Source: Algoriphagus sp. | GTDB taxonomy: Bacteria; Bacteroidota; Bacteroidia; Cytophagales; Cyclobacteriaceae | Assembly: GCA_029945945.1 (NCBI GenBank) | Contig: JAQSDM010000009.1 | Span: 62,001-126,000 of the forward strand | DNA length: 64,000 nucleotides | Direction: 5' to 3' | Shown: positions 1-7,574 of the stretch, one piece after another | Layout of the letters: every line of letters starts with the position of its first letter | Position numbering within the stretch: position 1 is the first letter of the stretch | Translations under genes and position numbers: made by a program | The notes under the pieces: generated by a model | The model's input: the letters and a program-made list of their open reading frames with translations, nothing else | What the model was told of the DNA's origin: nothing | Database searches by the model: none

Positions 1-35
1 TTTTCAATTGGAACCTTTATAAACGGGTTAATAGT

Positions 36-43
36 TATTTTTG
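36..43 (+). promoter_or_regulatory. possible -7 promoter element before the ABC-F gene
   Basis: TATTTTTG fits the Bacteroidota -7 consensus TAnnTTTG. It ends only 4 bases before the ABC-F start codon, so transcription from it would give an almost leaderless mRNA. A correctly spaced -33 TTTG is not evident; a TTG lies at 8-10, which is 25 bp away. The match could be chance. Confidence 0.35.
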
Positions 44-47
44 CGCC

Positions 48-1973
48 ATGTTATCAATTAGTAATCTCTCTTATTTCATTGGAGGCCGCCCTCTTTATGA
101 AAATGCCAACCTACACATCAAGCCTAAAGACAAAATTGGTCTGGTAGGTCAAAACGGAACTGGTAAATCCACCTTACTTAAAATCATCAATGGTGATTTT
201 CAGCCAAGCTCAGGTGAGGTTCAAAAAGCAAAAGATTGTACGATCGGTTTTTTGAATCAGGATTTGCTTTCCTATCAGTCAGACGAAAGTATTCTGAACG
301 TGGCTTTGGCGGCTTTTAAAGAGACTTTGAAATTGCAGGATGAAATCGAAGAAGTCTTGGTAAAGATGGAAACTGATCATTCCGATGAGATTATTCACAG
401 GCTCGCGCATCTTCAGGATATGTTTGAGTCAAATGAAGGATATACGATTAAAGCAAAGGCGGAGGAAGTCCTGGAAGGAATAGGTTTCAAGACATCAGAC
501 TTAGACAAACCGCTCCGAACTTTTTCAGGAGGATGGAGAATGCGAGTGATGCTTGCCAAGCTTCTTCTGGAAAAACCATCGCTTCTGATGCTCGATGAGC
601 CTACCAACCACTTGGATTTGCCGTCCATTCAATGGGTGGAAAATTACCTCAGAACTTACGAAGGTGCAGTTGTGGTCGTTTCCCACGATCAGACTTTTTT
701 GGATAATTGCATCAGCAGTACAGTAGAAGTTGCCAGCCAGACATTGACACTGTATCCAGGAAATTACTCTTTCTACAAAGAGGAGAAAGTAGAACGAATG
801 GAAATCCAGCAGAATGCCTATGAGAATCAGCAACAGATGATCAAGAATACTGAAAAATTCATCGAGCGATTCCGTGCAAAAGCAACCAAATCAAATCAGG
901 TTCAGTCGAGAATCAAAGCTTTGGACAGATTGGACAAGGTTCATGAAGTGGTCAACGATGAGGTTTCTGTAAATTTTAAATTCAAGTTTTCACAAAAATC
1001 AGGACGTGACGTAGTCGTTTTGGATCATGTGAGCAAAGCGTATGGGGACTTAGTAATTTTAAAAAATACGACAGCCAGGATCGAACGCGGTGATAAAATT
1101 GCCCTGATCGGTGCAAATGGAAAGGGAAAATCAACCCTTCTGAGAGTGATTGATGGTTCCGAAAAAATAACCGGAACAAGACAAGAAGGTCATAATGTGA
1201 TCAAAGCATTCTTCGCGCAGCATCAACTGGAAGCGTTGGATCTATCCAATGAAATTATCCAGGAACTGGCACAGGCGGGAAGTAAGAAGTCTGAAATGGA
1301 GCTTCGGGGCGTTTTGGGATGTTTCCTTTTTTCGAATGAAGAAGTCTTCAAAAAAATCAAGGTTCTTTCGGGCGGAGAAAAATCAAGAGTTGCCTTGGCG
1401 AAAACGTTGATCTCAGAAGCTAATTTTCTGCTTCTTGATGAGCCTACAAACCACTTGGACTTTCAATCTGTTAATATTTTGATTCAGGCGCTTCAACAAT
1501 ATGAAGGCACATTTTTGACGGTTTCCCACGACAGACATTTCATCAGAGGTGTAGCCAATAAGATTTGGTACATAGAAAACCACGAGATCAAGGAGTACCT
1601 GGGAACGTATGATGAATACGAGTTTTGGAAATCTCAGCAGCAGGAAGTGAAAGCCAGTACACCTGTATCAAAAGCTGAGAAAAAGGTGCAACAACCTACT
1701 CCAAGAAGCCAGCCGGAAGTCCTACAAGCCAAGCGCGATTTGAAAAAATTGGAGGATGAGATGAAATTAGTTGAAGATGAAATCGGAAAACTGGAAGGCC
1801 AAAAATTAGTTTTGGAGAAAAAAATGGCGGACCCAGACCTATATTCCAATGAATCTGAAGCTCAAAGAACTCAGGAAAACTATCAGAAGATTCAAGGATA
1901 TTTGGAAAAAATCAATTCCAAATGGGAAGCCCTTGTGGATCAGATTTCTGCCTTGCAGGAAATGGTCAGTTGA
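48..1973 (+). CDS. ABC-F family ATP-binding protein (Uup/YdiF-like)
   Basis: Cytoplasmic tandem ATPase of the ABC-F class. Members bind the ribosome E site or act in translation rather than transport, and this one has no membrane segments. Two nucleotide-binding domains are visible. The first has Walker A GQNGTGKST at about residues 34-42, signature LRTFSGGWRMR and Walker B LMLDEPTNHLD. The second has GANGKGKST, LSGGEKSR and LLLDEPTNHLD. They are joined by a charged linker of about 80 residues (P-site tRNA-interaction motif region) that contains the KATKSNQVQSR element. The C-terminal 110 residues form a Lys/Glu-rich coiled coil, as in Uup/YdiF types. At 641 residues it has the usual length. 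The ATG start gives the standard N terminus directly before the first beta strand. The T9SS Plug gene follows after 40 bp and may be read from the same transcript. The exact ABC-F subfamily cannot be fixed by eye. Confidence 0.95.
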   Translation: MLSISNLSYFIGGRPLYENANLHIKPKDKIGLVGQNGTGKSTLLKIINGDFQPSSGEVQKAKDCTIGFLNQDLLSYQSDESILNVALAAFKETLKLQDEIEEVLVKMETDHSDEIIHRLAHLQDMFESNEGYTIKAKAEEVLEGIGFKTSDLDKPLRTFSGGWRMRVMLAKLLLEKPSLLMLDEPTNHLDLPSIQWVENYLRTYEGAVVVVSHDQTFLDNCISSTVEVASQTLTLYPGNYSFYKEEKVERMEIQQNAYENQQQMIKNTEKFIERFRAKATKSNQVQSRIKALDRLDKVHEVVNDEVSVNFKFKFSQKSGRDVVVLDHVSKAYGDLVILKNTTARIERGDKIALIGANGKGKSTLLRVIDGSEKITGTRQEGHNVIKAFFAQHQLEALDLSNEIIQELAQAGSKKSEMELRGVLGCFLFSNEEVFKKIKVLSGGEKSRVALAKTLISEANFLLLDEPTNHLDFQSVNILIQALQQYEGTFLTVSHDRHFIRGVANKIWYIENHEIKEYLGTYDEYEFWKSQQQEVKASTPVSKAEKKVQQPTPRSQPEVLQAKRDLKKLEDEMKLVEDEIGKLEGQKLVLEKKMADPDLYSNESEAQRTQENYQKIQGYLEKINSKWEALVDQISALQEMVS

Positions 1974-2013
1974 TCAGGTTTCGCTTTCAGTCCCAATTAC
2001 TCTATTTCCCGAA

Positions 2014-3288
2014 ATGAACCTAAGGATTTATATTTCATTTGTAGCTGCTATTTGCCTTTTTTCCAAAGGAGCATTTGCCCAAACGGAAGATAAGGTCTAC
2101 ATGGATCATATCCAGTCTGTGCGATTATTTCAACTTGGGTCCAGCTATGATAGTCAGTTGGATGCTCCTGTTGTGTCACTGATCGGAGGGAGGGAGTTGA
2201 TGTTGTATTTTGATGATTTGGCTTACGATCCCGAGTTATATACTGCCAAACTGGTTCATTGCAATGCGGATTGGACACCGTCTCAGCTCAAAGACAATGA
2301 TTTTCTGCCCACGTTCAATGAGTTTAATATTCAGGATTATGACTATTCGATCAATACTCGGATTCCATACATCCACTACCGATTCCGAATTCCACAGGTG
2401 ACCAAATCAGGGAATTATCTGGTGAAAGTGTACAGGGGCAGGGATGAGTCTCAGGTGATTCTCTCGAAGAGATTCATGGTCTATGAAGGCCTTTTCACAG
2501 TTGGTGCAGCGATAGTACCTCCTTCTCAAACCGCGGGTCGGAGAGAATCCCAGCAATTGAACGTCTTTGTTAATTATTCCAATGGTGAGGTCATGGATGT
2601 CCTCAATCAGGTAAAAGTTTTGATCCGCCAAAATCAGCGATGGGACAATGCTAAGTATTTAAGCAAGCCAACATTTCTTAATGATATTTCAAAAACATTG
2701 CGGTACGAGAGTTTTGACGGATCAAATACTTTTCGGGCAGGTAATGAATTCCGGTTTGTAGACTTGAGATTTATTCGGGCCACAGGTGTCAACATTGCAA
2801 ATGTACAAGTGGAGACTGATGTTGTATATGCAGATGCGGTGATTGACAAACCGAGACCTGAGTCTGTTTATTCGCAGTATCTGGATTTGAATGGCCAGTA
2901 TTTGGTCTATACTAATGACCGCCCCGGCGGAGATCCCGAATTAGAAAGTGAATATGTGTTGACCACTTTTCGATTATCGGTGGAGGAAGATATGCAGTCT
3001 GTTTTTCTGATTGGGTCATTTACCCAATGGGGGAAATCTCCTGAGGCTAAAATGTCCTGGGATCCTAATCTTAAGCTGTTTCAAACAACCTTACTTTTGA
3101 AACAGGGCTGGTATGATTATCAATATGGGATACTTGATCAAAATGAGTTTGACACCTACTCATTGGAAGGGAGCTATTTCCAGACCGAAAATGAATACGA
3201 AGTTCTGGTCTATTTCAGAAATATGGGTTCGAGATATGACCAGTTAGTCGGGTATTTGTACCTCCATCCTAATCGAAGAAGGTTATAA
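2014..3288 (+). CDS. type IX secretion system Plug protein (DUF5103)
   Basis: Exported protein of the DUF5103 family. Its characterised Flavobacterium member, Plug, closes the periplasmic end of the giant SprA translocon of the type IX secretion system. The start is set at the ATG giving a signal peptide, MNLRIYISFVAAICLFSKGA followed by FAQ. An in-frame start 55 codons upstream exists, but it lies inside the ABC-F gene and gives a charged non-signal N terminus. The mature 400 residues look all-beta, with the family-like stretch VRLFQLGSSYDSQLDAPVVS near the N terminus and a DNRPGGDPELESEYVLTTF-like segment (here NDRPGG) in the second half. A C-terminal Ig-like/CBM48-like fold (VFLIGSFTQWG) is visible. 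Length (424 aa) suits the family. No other T9SS genes are in the window. The assignment rests on recalled family features. Confidence 0.85.
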   Translation: MNLRIYISFVAAICLFSKGAFAQTEDKVYMDHIQSVRLFQLGSSYDSQLDAPVVSLIGGRELMLYFDDLAYDPELYTAKLVHCNADWTPSQLKDNDFLPTFNEFNIQDYDYSINTRIPYIHYRFRIPQVTKSGNYLVKVYRGRDESQVILSKRFMVYEGLFTVGAAIVPPSQTAGRRESQQLNVFVNYSNGEVMDVLNQVKVLIRQNQRWDNAKYLSKPTFLNDISKTLRYESFDGSNTFRAGNEFRFVDLRFIRATGVNIANVQVETDVVYADAVIDKPRPESVYSQYLDLNGQYLVYTNDRPGGDPELESEYVLTTFRLSVEEDMQSVFLIGSFTQWGKSPEAKMSWDPNLKLFQTTLLLKQGWYDYQYGILDQNEFDTYSLEGSYFQTENEYEVLVYFRNMGSRYDQLVGYLYLHPNRRRL

Positions 3289-3290
3289 AG

Positions 3291-3327
3291 AAAAAATCCC
3301 TCCCAAATATTTCGGGAGGGATTTTTT
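3291..3327. terminator. bidirectional intrinsic terminator
   Basis: A 14-bp perfect stem (3291-3304 with 3314-3327) around a 9-base loop, A-rich on one flank and T-rich on the other. It sits between the convergent Plug and Cas6-like genes and would stop transcription from both sides. It overlaps the Cas6-like stop codon. Confidence 0.9.
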
Positions 3328-4216
3328 ATGATTCTTCAGATTCCGATGTTTCTCCATCTTCTGCATTTGGAGCTACATTTTGTCTTACTCTTTCAGTTGG
3401 TTTGTAAGGAACAAATCCTTCCCGCTTGAATTTGTAAGTAGTCGTCCTTACTCCAGATGGATGGTTTGCAAGATCCAGCATACCAAAACCCTTGTGGGTA
3501 AATGCCCCAAGACCGCATTTGAATACGAAATCCTGTACTTCCGGAGCGGCATACAAAGTGAATGGCAGGGTATAACCTCTCACTTCATATTTGACATCCA
3601 TGTCATACACAGCATAAATTCTTGCAAATTTCTTCTGTTGTTCTTTCAGTTTATTCACATAGACCATGTCCGGAACGACCTGAAATTTGTAAAATGATTC
3701 CATTTGTTCAGGTGTGTACCAACCTGATTTTTCCATCCTGGTAAGAGTTGATTCGTAAAGCAAATCAGAAAACTCGTCACTGTCAGGATTGATAAATCGC
3801 TTACCTGCTTCTTCATTGAAAGCTGGGGTAATCAATACCAATGGAGAAATACAAACGAACTTGTTTGAAGTTTCCAAAACAGGTTCTACTTCAATCTCTG
3901 TGTATTCAGGAACCATAATCAGGTTTCCCAATTCAATCTTGGGAGTGGCAAAAACCTGCTCAAGCAAATAGTCCATAAATTCTTCACTTTGGGAAGAAAT
4001 CACGAGGGTAACCAGGCTTGAATAGTAATGTAAGCCACTTCTGCTGACTTTGGTTTGACCTTTCAAACCAGAGAAGTTGAAGTAATTGTAGTTGTAAAAC
4101 TCCTCTTTACCACCTTTCACAATTAACCCTTTCAGGAATTGGGCCAGAATATACTGGTGGTGGAACGGCAAATAAGATCCCTTGTTTTTAAGGGAGAAAA
4201 TTAGTCTAACTCTCAC
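3326..4216 (-). CDS. cas6: Cas6-like RNA-binding protein, stand-alone
   Basis: Cas6 enzymes cut CRISPR precursor RNA. The fold is recognisable: an N-terminal RAMP beta strand (MRVRLIFSL), the segment LPFHHQYILAQFLKGLI that lines up with PYNHQYYLQGLI of Pyrococcus Cas6, the NFSGL strand, and the diagnostic glycine-rich loop CGLGAFTHKGFGML at residues 234-247. At 296 residues the length is slightly above family average. In a by-eye alignment to the Pyrococcus enzyme, the catalytic His46 and Tyr31 positions have no counterpart: the LH(E) element before the NFSGL strand is replaced by EFYNYNY. RNA binding may persist without cleavage. The start is GTG; no upstream ATG competes. There are no other cas genes or repeats in 64 kb. 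The C-terminal tail (about 40 residues) is Glu/Ser-rich. It lies 100 bp downstream of ychF with its own possible promoter. Confidence 0.85.
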   Translation of the reverse strand: MRVRLIFSLKNKGSYLPFHHQYILAQFLKGLIVKGGKEEFYNYNYFNFSGLKGQTKVSRSGLHYYSSLVTLVISSQSEEFMDYLLEQVFATPKIELGNLIMVPEYTEIEVEPVLETSNKFVCISPLVLITPAFNEEAGKRFINPDSDEFSDLLYESTLTRMEKSGWYTPEQMESFYKFQVVPDMVYVNKLKEQQKKFARIYAVYDMDVKYEVRGYTLPFTLYAAPEVQDFVFKCGLGAFTHKGFGMLDLANHPSGVRTTTYKFKREGFVPYKPTERVRQNVAPNAEDGETSESEES

Positions 4217-4287
4217 GGTGTTTTAAAAATAAAATGAGACAATAAGTAAACTAAAACGTACAATGCAATCGGGGTGGATAAGCAGAT

Positions 4288-4295
4288 CAAAAGTA
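4288..4295 (-). promoter_or_regulatory. possible promoter for the Cas6-like gene
   Basis: Read on the minus strand, TACTTTTG matches TAnnTTTG, about 70 bases before the GTG start and just after the ychF stop. It could give the Cas6-like gene expression independent of ychF. No clear -33 element was found. Confidence 0.4.
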
Positions 4296-4316
4296 ATGGA
4301 TTTTTTCAAGAAAATG

Positions 4317-5414
4317 CTAAACATTAAATCGGAAATGCATGATATCTCCATCTTGGACCACATATTCTTTTCCTTCGATGGAAATTTTCCCATTTTCCCG
4401 ACAACCAGCTTCAGTCTTGAATTGTTGATAGTCAGGTAGTTTTATAACCTCGGCCTTAATAAAACCTCGTTCAAAATCAGTGTGAATAACGCCAGCAGCC
4501 TGAGGAGCTTTCCATCCTTTTTTTATTGTCCAAGCCCTTACTTCCTGCACTCCAGCTGTAAAATATGTGATTAAGTTCAACAATGAATACGCTCCTGAAA
4601 TTAATTTGTTCAGTCCGCTTTCATCAAGGCCGTATTCGGAAAGGAACATTGCCTTTTCTTCCAGGTCTTCGAATTCTGCAATTTGGGATTCAATTGCTGC
4701 GCAAAGTATAATCACATCAGCATTTTCCTCTTTTACTTTTTCGCGAAGCTTATCAACAAATTTATTCCCTGTCAATAAACTTCCTTCATCGACATTGGCA
4801 ACATATAGAACAGGCTTGATAGTAAGCAAGTGAAGGTCTCTAAGAACTTCCAGATCATCTTTATCAATATCCAAGGCGCGGGCATTTTGGCCTTCATTCA
4901 ATGCTTGCTTGAAAAGTAGGAGAGTTTCCAAATCCTTTTTTGCTCTGGCATCCCCTGATTTAGCAACCTTTTCTATTCGTTGGATTTTTTTCTCTACAGA
5001 TTCAAGATCCTTAAGCTGAAGCTCAGTATCTATGACTTCTTTGTCAAAAACCGGATCAACTCCACCAGCTACATGGATGATGTTTTCATCCTCGAAGCAA
5101 CGGATCACATGGATGACTGCATCAACTTCGCGGATGTTTGCCAGAAACTTATTGCCTAGCCCTTCTCCTTTGCTTGCGCCTTTTACCAATCCGGCAATAT
5201 CAACGAACTCGATTACTGTTGGAAGTACTCTCTGTGGATTGACAAGCTTTTCGAGTATTTGAAGTCGGTTGTCAGGTACAGTAACTACACCGACGTTTGG
5301 TTCAATAGTACAAAATGGGAAGTTTGCAGCTTCAGCTTTTGCGCTGGAAAGTGCGTTGAACAAGGTGGACTTCCCAACATTGGGAAGTCCTACTATGCCG
5401 CATTGTAAGGCCAT
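4317..5414 (-). CDS. ychF: redox-regulated ATPase YchF
   Basis: Universally conserved Obg-family P-loop protein. It prefers ATP over GTP, binds ribosomes, and is linked to translation control and oxidative stress. The P-loop GLPNVGKST is at residues 9-17, followed by the switch region [15 protein letters not shown], the DxxG motif as [10 protein letters not shown], a coiled-coil insertion (about 130-200) and the C-terminal TGS-like domain with [12 protein letters not shown] and [10 protein letters not shown]. The nucleotide-specificity motif reads NVDEG instead of NKxD, as expected for ATP preference. Full length at 365 residues. Its ATG overlaps the stop of the upstream permease by one base (TAATG), so the two are probably translationally coupled. 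Confidence 0.97.
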   Translation of the reverse strand: MALQCGIVGLPNVGKSTLFNALSSAKAEAANFPFCTIEPNVGVVTVPDNRLQILEKLVNPQRVLPTVIEFVDIAGLVKGASKGEGLGNKFLANIREVDAVIHVIRCFEDENIIHVAGGVDPVFDKEVIDTELQLKDLESVEKKIQRIEKVAKSGDARAKKDLETLLLFKQALNEGQNARALDIDKDDLEVLRDLHLLTIKPVLYVANVDEGSLLTGNKFVDKLREKVKEENADVIILCAAIESQIAEFEDLEEKAMFLSEYGLDESGLNKLISGAYSLLNLITYFTAGVQEVRAWTIKKGWKAPQAAGVIHTDFERGFIKAEVIKLPDYQQFKTEAGCRENGKISIEGKEYVVQDGDIMHFRFNV

Positions 5415-6508
5415 TAATTTGTTGTTTTTATTTTAAATATTCGATAGGATTTATACCCGAGAAAGAATTCCATAATTGAAACTCTGAATATGGTATAAAC
5501 GGGTATGGCAAAAATCATCCCTACTATGCCGGCGATTTTTGCCCCGGCAAAGATAACAACAAAAATTTCAAGGGGATGTGCTTTCACCGATTTCGAAAAA
5601 ATCATCGGTTGAAGTACAATATTATCTGTAAGCTGAACAGCCGCAAAGACCGATACAATTTTGATCAGCAGGTAGTTAAATTCACTGCTCGTTTCAAAGC
5701 TGCCCGTGGATATTCCAATGATGATACCGAAAAGTGATCCTAAAATCGGGCCTGCATAGGGAATAAGATTGGCTACAGCTGCAAATAGTGCAATCGTAAG
5801 AGCGTATTCGACTCCTACTAATGTTAGCCCAAAACTCGCAAGGGAAAAGATGGCTAGCATTTGAATGAGCAGGCCTGAAAGGTAATTGGAAAGCAGTTTT
5901 TCAACTTTAGTGAAAGTGGCAACTGATAATTCAAAATAAGGGTTTGGAATCAAATTGAGTAGATTCCGTCGGAGAAGGCCATTTTCCAAAAGCAAGAAAA
6001 AGGTAATAAAAGTTACCGCCATGATACCGATCAACAAACTGGTGGTAGTATCTATTACGCCTCCGATGAAGCTGGCAAAATCGAAATTCTTAATAACCTT
6101 GGCAATAGAACTTCTCAGCTCTTCAAACAGGTAACCTGGCTCATTTTCCAACAGCTGATACCTAAAGAGAAAATGCTCAACCCTACTTACAGGAGGCTGG
6201 ATTTGTGCGTAAATCCCATCTAAATCAAGCTCACTGATAATAAGGATTTGTTGGTTGATTAAAGGGAAAAACAATAAACTCAGCAAAATTAATAACCCGA
6301 CAATTGCTGAATAAGACGCTAAAATGGCAAACCATCTGGGAAGATGCTGGCCAAGAAGGTGAAAATTATTTAACCGGTTAGTTAAAGGTCGGAGGATTGC
6401 CGCCAGGATAAGGGACAAAACAAGATAGAGGGTGATATTTGAAAAATACCAGCCAAATATCAGAAAGGAAACTATAAATAGGACTAGGTAAATAAAAAAG
6501 CGCTGCAT
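5414..6508 (-). CDS. AI-2E family transporter (PerM-like)
   Basis: Polytopic inner-membrane protein of the AI-2E/PerM family. Members export small molecules or ions (autoinducer-2, Na+/H+), but the substrate cannot be read from sequence. Two hydrophobic helices at the N terminus, a soluble amphipathic region (residues about 85-150), then five or six helices in the C-terminal half. Family motifs include LIPYAGPILGSLFGIIIG and NIVLQPMIFSKSVKAHPLEI. The start is placed at the second in-frame ATG (364 aa): the first one, 8 codons earlier, lies inside the terminator hairpin of the preceding gene. It overlaps ychF by one base. A second paralogue lies at 18424-19515. Confidence 0.88.
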   Translation of the reverse strand: MQRFFIYLVLFIVSFLIFGWYFSNITLYLVLSLILAAILRPLTNRLNNFHLLGQHLPRWFAILASYSAIVGLLILLSLLFFPLINQQILIISELDLDGIYAQIQPPVSRVEHFLFRYQLLENEPGYLFEELRSSIAKVIKNFDFASFIGGVIDTTTSLLIGIMAVTFITFFLLLENGLLRRNLLNLIPNPYFELSVATFTKVEKLLSNYLSGLLIQMLAIFSLASFGLTLVGVEYALTIALFAAVANLIPYAGPILGSLFGIIIGISTGSFETSSEFNYLLIKIVSVFAAVQLTDNIVLQPMIFSKSVKAHPLEIFVVIFAGAKIAGIVGMIFAIPVYTIFRVSIMEFFLGYKSYRIFKIKTTN

Positions 6509-6523
6509 ATCTGATAAACTAAA

Positions 6524-6543
6524 AGGAGGCATCTCTGCCTCCT
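6524..6543 (-). terminator. intrinsic terminator of the DUF3276 gene
   Basis: An 8-bp perfect stem AGGAGGCA/TGCCTCCT with a 4-base loop, followed on the minus strand by TTTTAGTTT. It lies 53 bp after the DUF3276 stop. An ATG in its loop region is in frame with the next gene but is unlikely to be used. Confidence 0.75.
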
Positions 6544-6596
6544 CTAAATATACTATTTCTCCGGACTCAATAAATAAGAAAGGTTCGAAGCTTTAT

Positions 6597-6920
6597 TTAT
6601 TCCCACTTGAGTTCGTCTTTTATTTCAGTTTCTTCTTGTTCAAACTGCTCAAAATCGAATTCAGGCATTAATTCATTTTTCACATGATTAACTGTTTCAT
6701 TCAGGGCCTCAACGAACTTGAAAAAGTCTTCTTTGTACAGAAAAATTTTATGTTTTTCGTAGGTAAAACTTTCTCCATTGACTCTCCTTTTACTTTCTGT
6801 AATTGTAAGATAAAAGTCGTTTGCTCTGGTTGATTTAATATCAAAAAAATAAGTTCTCTTTCCAGCCTTCACTTTTTTCGAGAATATCTCTTCTCTATCG
6901 TAACCTCTTTGATCTTCCAC
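6597..6920 (-). CDS. DUF3276 / PUR-family DNA/RNA-binding protein
   Basis: Small protein of the DUF3276 family, restricted largely to Bacteroidota and spirochaetes. The Borrelia relative is a PUR-alpha-like nucleic-acid-binding protein with a single beta-beta-beta-beta-alpha whirly-type repeat. Here the strands IFSKKVKAGKRTYFFDIKST, DFYLTITESKRR and KHKIFLYKED are followed by a helix (DFFKFVEALNETVNHVKNE) and an acidic tail of about 20 residues. Length is typical at 107 aa. The start is GTG; it directly precedes the conserved region and no ATG is available. Role in vivo unknown, probably gene regulation or RNA binding. Confidence 0.88.
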   Translation of the reverse strand: MEDQRGYDREEIFSKKVKAGKRTYFFDIKSTRANDFYLTITESKRRVNGESFTYEKHKIFLYKEDFFKFVEALNETVNHVKNELMPEFDFEQFEQEETEIKDELKWE

Positions 6921-7068
6921 AGTGCGTTCGGTTTGGGTAGGGGGTATTAATGCGAACTAAGATAAAACATTTAGGTCTGAGAATTCAAATTGAAACTTTA
7001 CTTTTTTTTAGCTATCAGTAAAAAACAGAGTATAAAAAGCTCAAAATCAGCAATGAAAAAGCAAAATA

Positions 7069-7090
7069 AAAGGTGGACTAAGCCACCTTT
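7069..7090 (-). terminator. intrinsic terminator of the ferredoxin gene
   Basis: An 8-bp stem AAAGGTGG/CCACCTTT with a 6-base loop, followed by TTATTTT on the minus strand. It overlaps the last codon and stop of the ferredoxin gene, a compact arrangement. Confidence 0.75.
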
Positions 7091-7436
7091 ATTTTCCGTG
7101 CATGAAGGCTTTTTTAGCCAGTAGTTCTTCTTCAGACTCGCGATGATCTGGATCATCTACGCAGCAATCAACAGGACAAACGGCAGCACATTGAGGTTCT
7201 TCATGAAATCCATTGCATTCAGTACATTTGTCTGTGACGATATAATAAAACTCATCCGAGAGTGGTTTTTGCTTCTCATTAGCACTTACCACTGTTCCGT
7301 CTTCTAAGGTGACTTCCTTCAAAGTAGTACCACCACCCCACGTCCATTCTACACCACCTTCATAAATTGCTGTATTTGGACATTCTGGTTCGCATGCACC
7401 ACAATTGATGCATTCGTCAGTAATCATTATAGCCAT
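7089..7436 (-). CDS. 2[4Fe-4S] ferredoxin (4Fe-4S dicluster domain protein)
   Basis: Soluble low-potential electron carrier. The first cluster motif is CxxCxxCxxxC at Cys9, 12, 15 and 19 (CINCGACEPEC). The second is the extended form CTEC followed by GFHEEPQCAAVCPVDCC. Between them an insertion of about 45 residues (GVEWTWGGG onward) is typical of the Bacteroidota/Allochromatium-type long ferredoxins. At 115 residues the length is normal. It is divergent from the acyl-CoA reductase gene, an arrangement I recall as common in this phylum, which suggests a shared redox or lipid-related setting; the electron partner is not known from sequence. The start at MAIMITDEC is the family's usual start. 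Confidence 0.93.
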   Translation of the reverse strand: MAIMITDECINCGACEPECPNTAIYEGGVEWTWGGGTTLKEVTLEDGTVVSANEKQKPLSDEFYYIVTDKCTECNGFHEEPQCAAVCPVDCCVDDPDHRESEEELLAKKAFMHGK

Positions 7437-7455
7437 AGCTCGAGATATTTGAACT

Positions 7456-7486
7456 CAAAAGTAACAACCAAAAAACACACTGACAA
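7456..7486 (-). promoter_or_regulatory. promoter of the ferredoxin gene
   Basis: On the minus strand TTG (7486-7484), 20 bp, then TACTTTTG (7463-7456). This fits the Bacteroidota -33/-7 pattern, with a leader of roughly 13 nt before the ATG. It lies upstream of the divergent acyl-CoA reductase start. Confidence 0.65.
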
Positions 7487-7548
7487 TAAAAAAGTTGTCA
7501 TACTAACTATTTTAATTTATTTCTACTCTCTCTTCTTTTCAAAATCGA

Positions 7549-7556
7549 TAAATTTG
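7549..7556 (+). promoter_or_regulatory. -7 element of the acyl-CoA reductase promoter
   Basis: TAAATTTG matches TAnnTTTG 18 bases before the chosen ATG. Its position argues that the in-frame upstream extension (from 7449) is not translated. Confidence 0.5.
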
Positions 7557-7574
7557 CCCTCATTAAAATCAATC

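Noticed and set aside
1849..2013. 55-codon N-terminal extension of the Plug gene
   Set aside because: It overlaps the ABC-F gene, is basic and would bury the signal peptide that starts at 2014.
3297..3325. hairpin near the Cas6-like gene considered as a CRISPR repeat
   Set aside because: A single copy with A/T flanks, best explained as a terminator; no array-like spacing anywhere in the window.
6575..6600. tRNA-like GGTTCGAA
   Set aside because: No cloverleaf arms or CCA around it.
7449..7574. 42-residue extension of the acyl-CoA reductase
   Set aside because: It covers two promoter elements and does not resemble the family N terminus.
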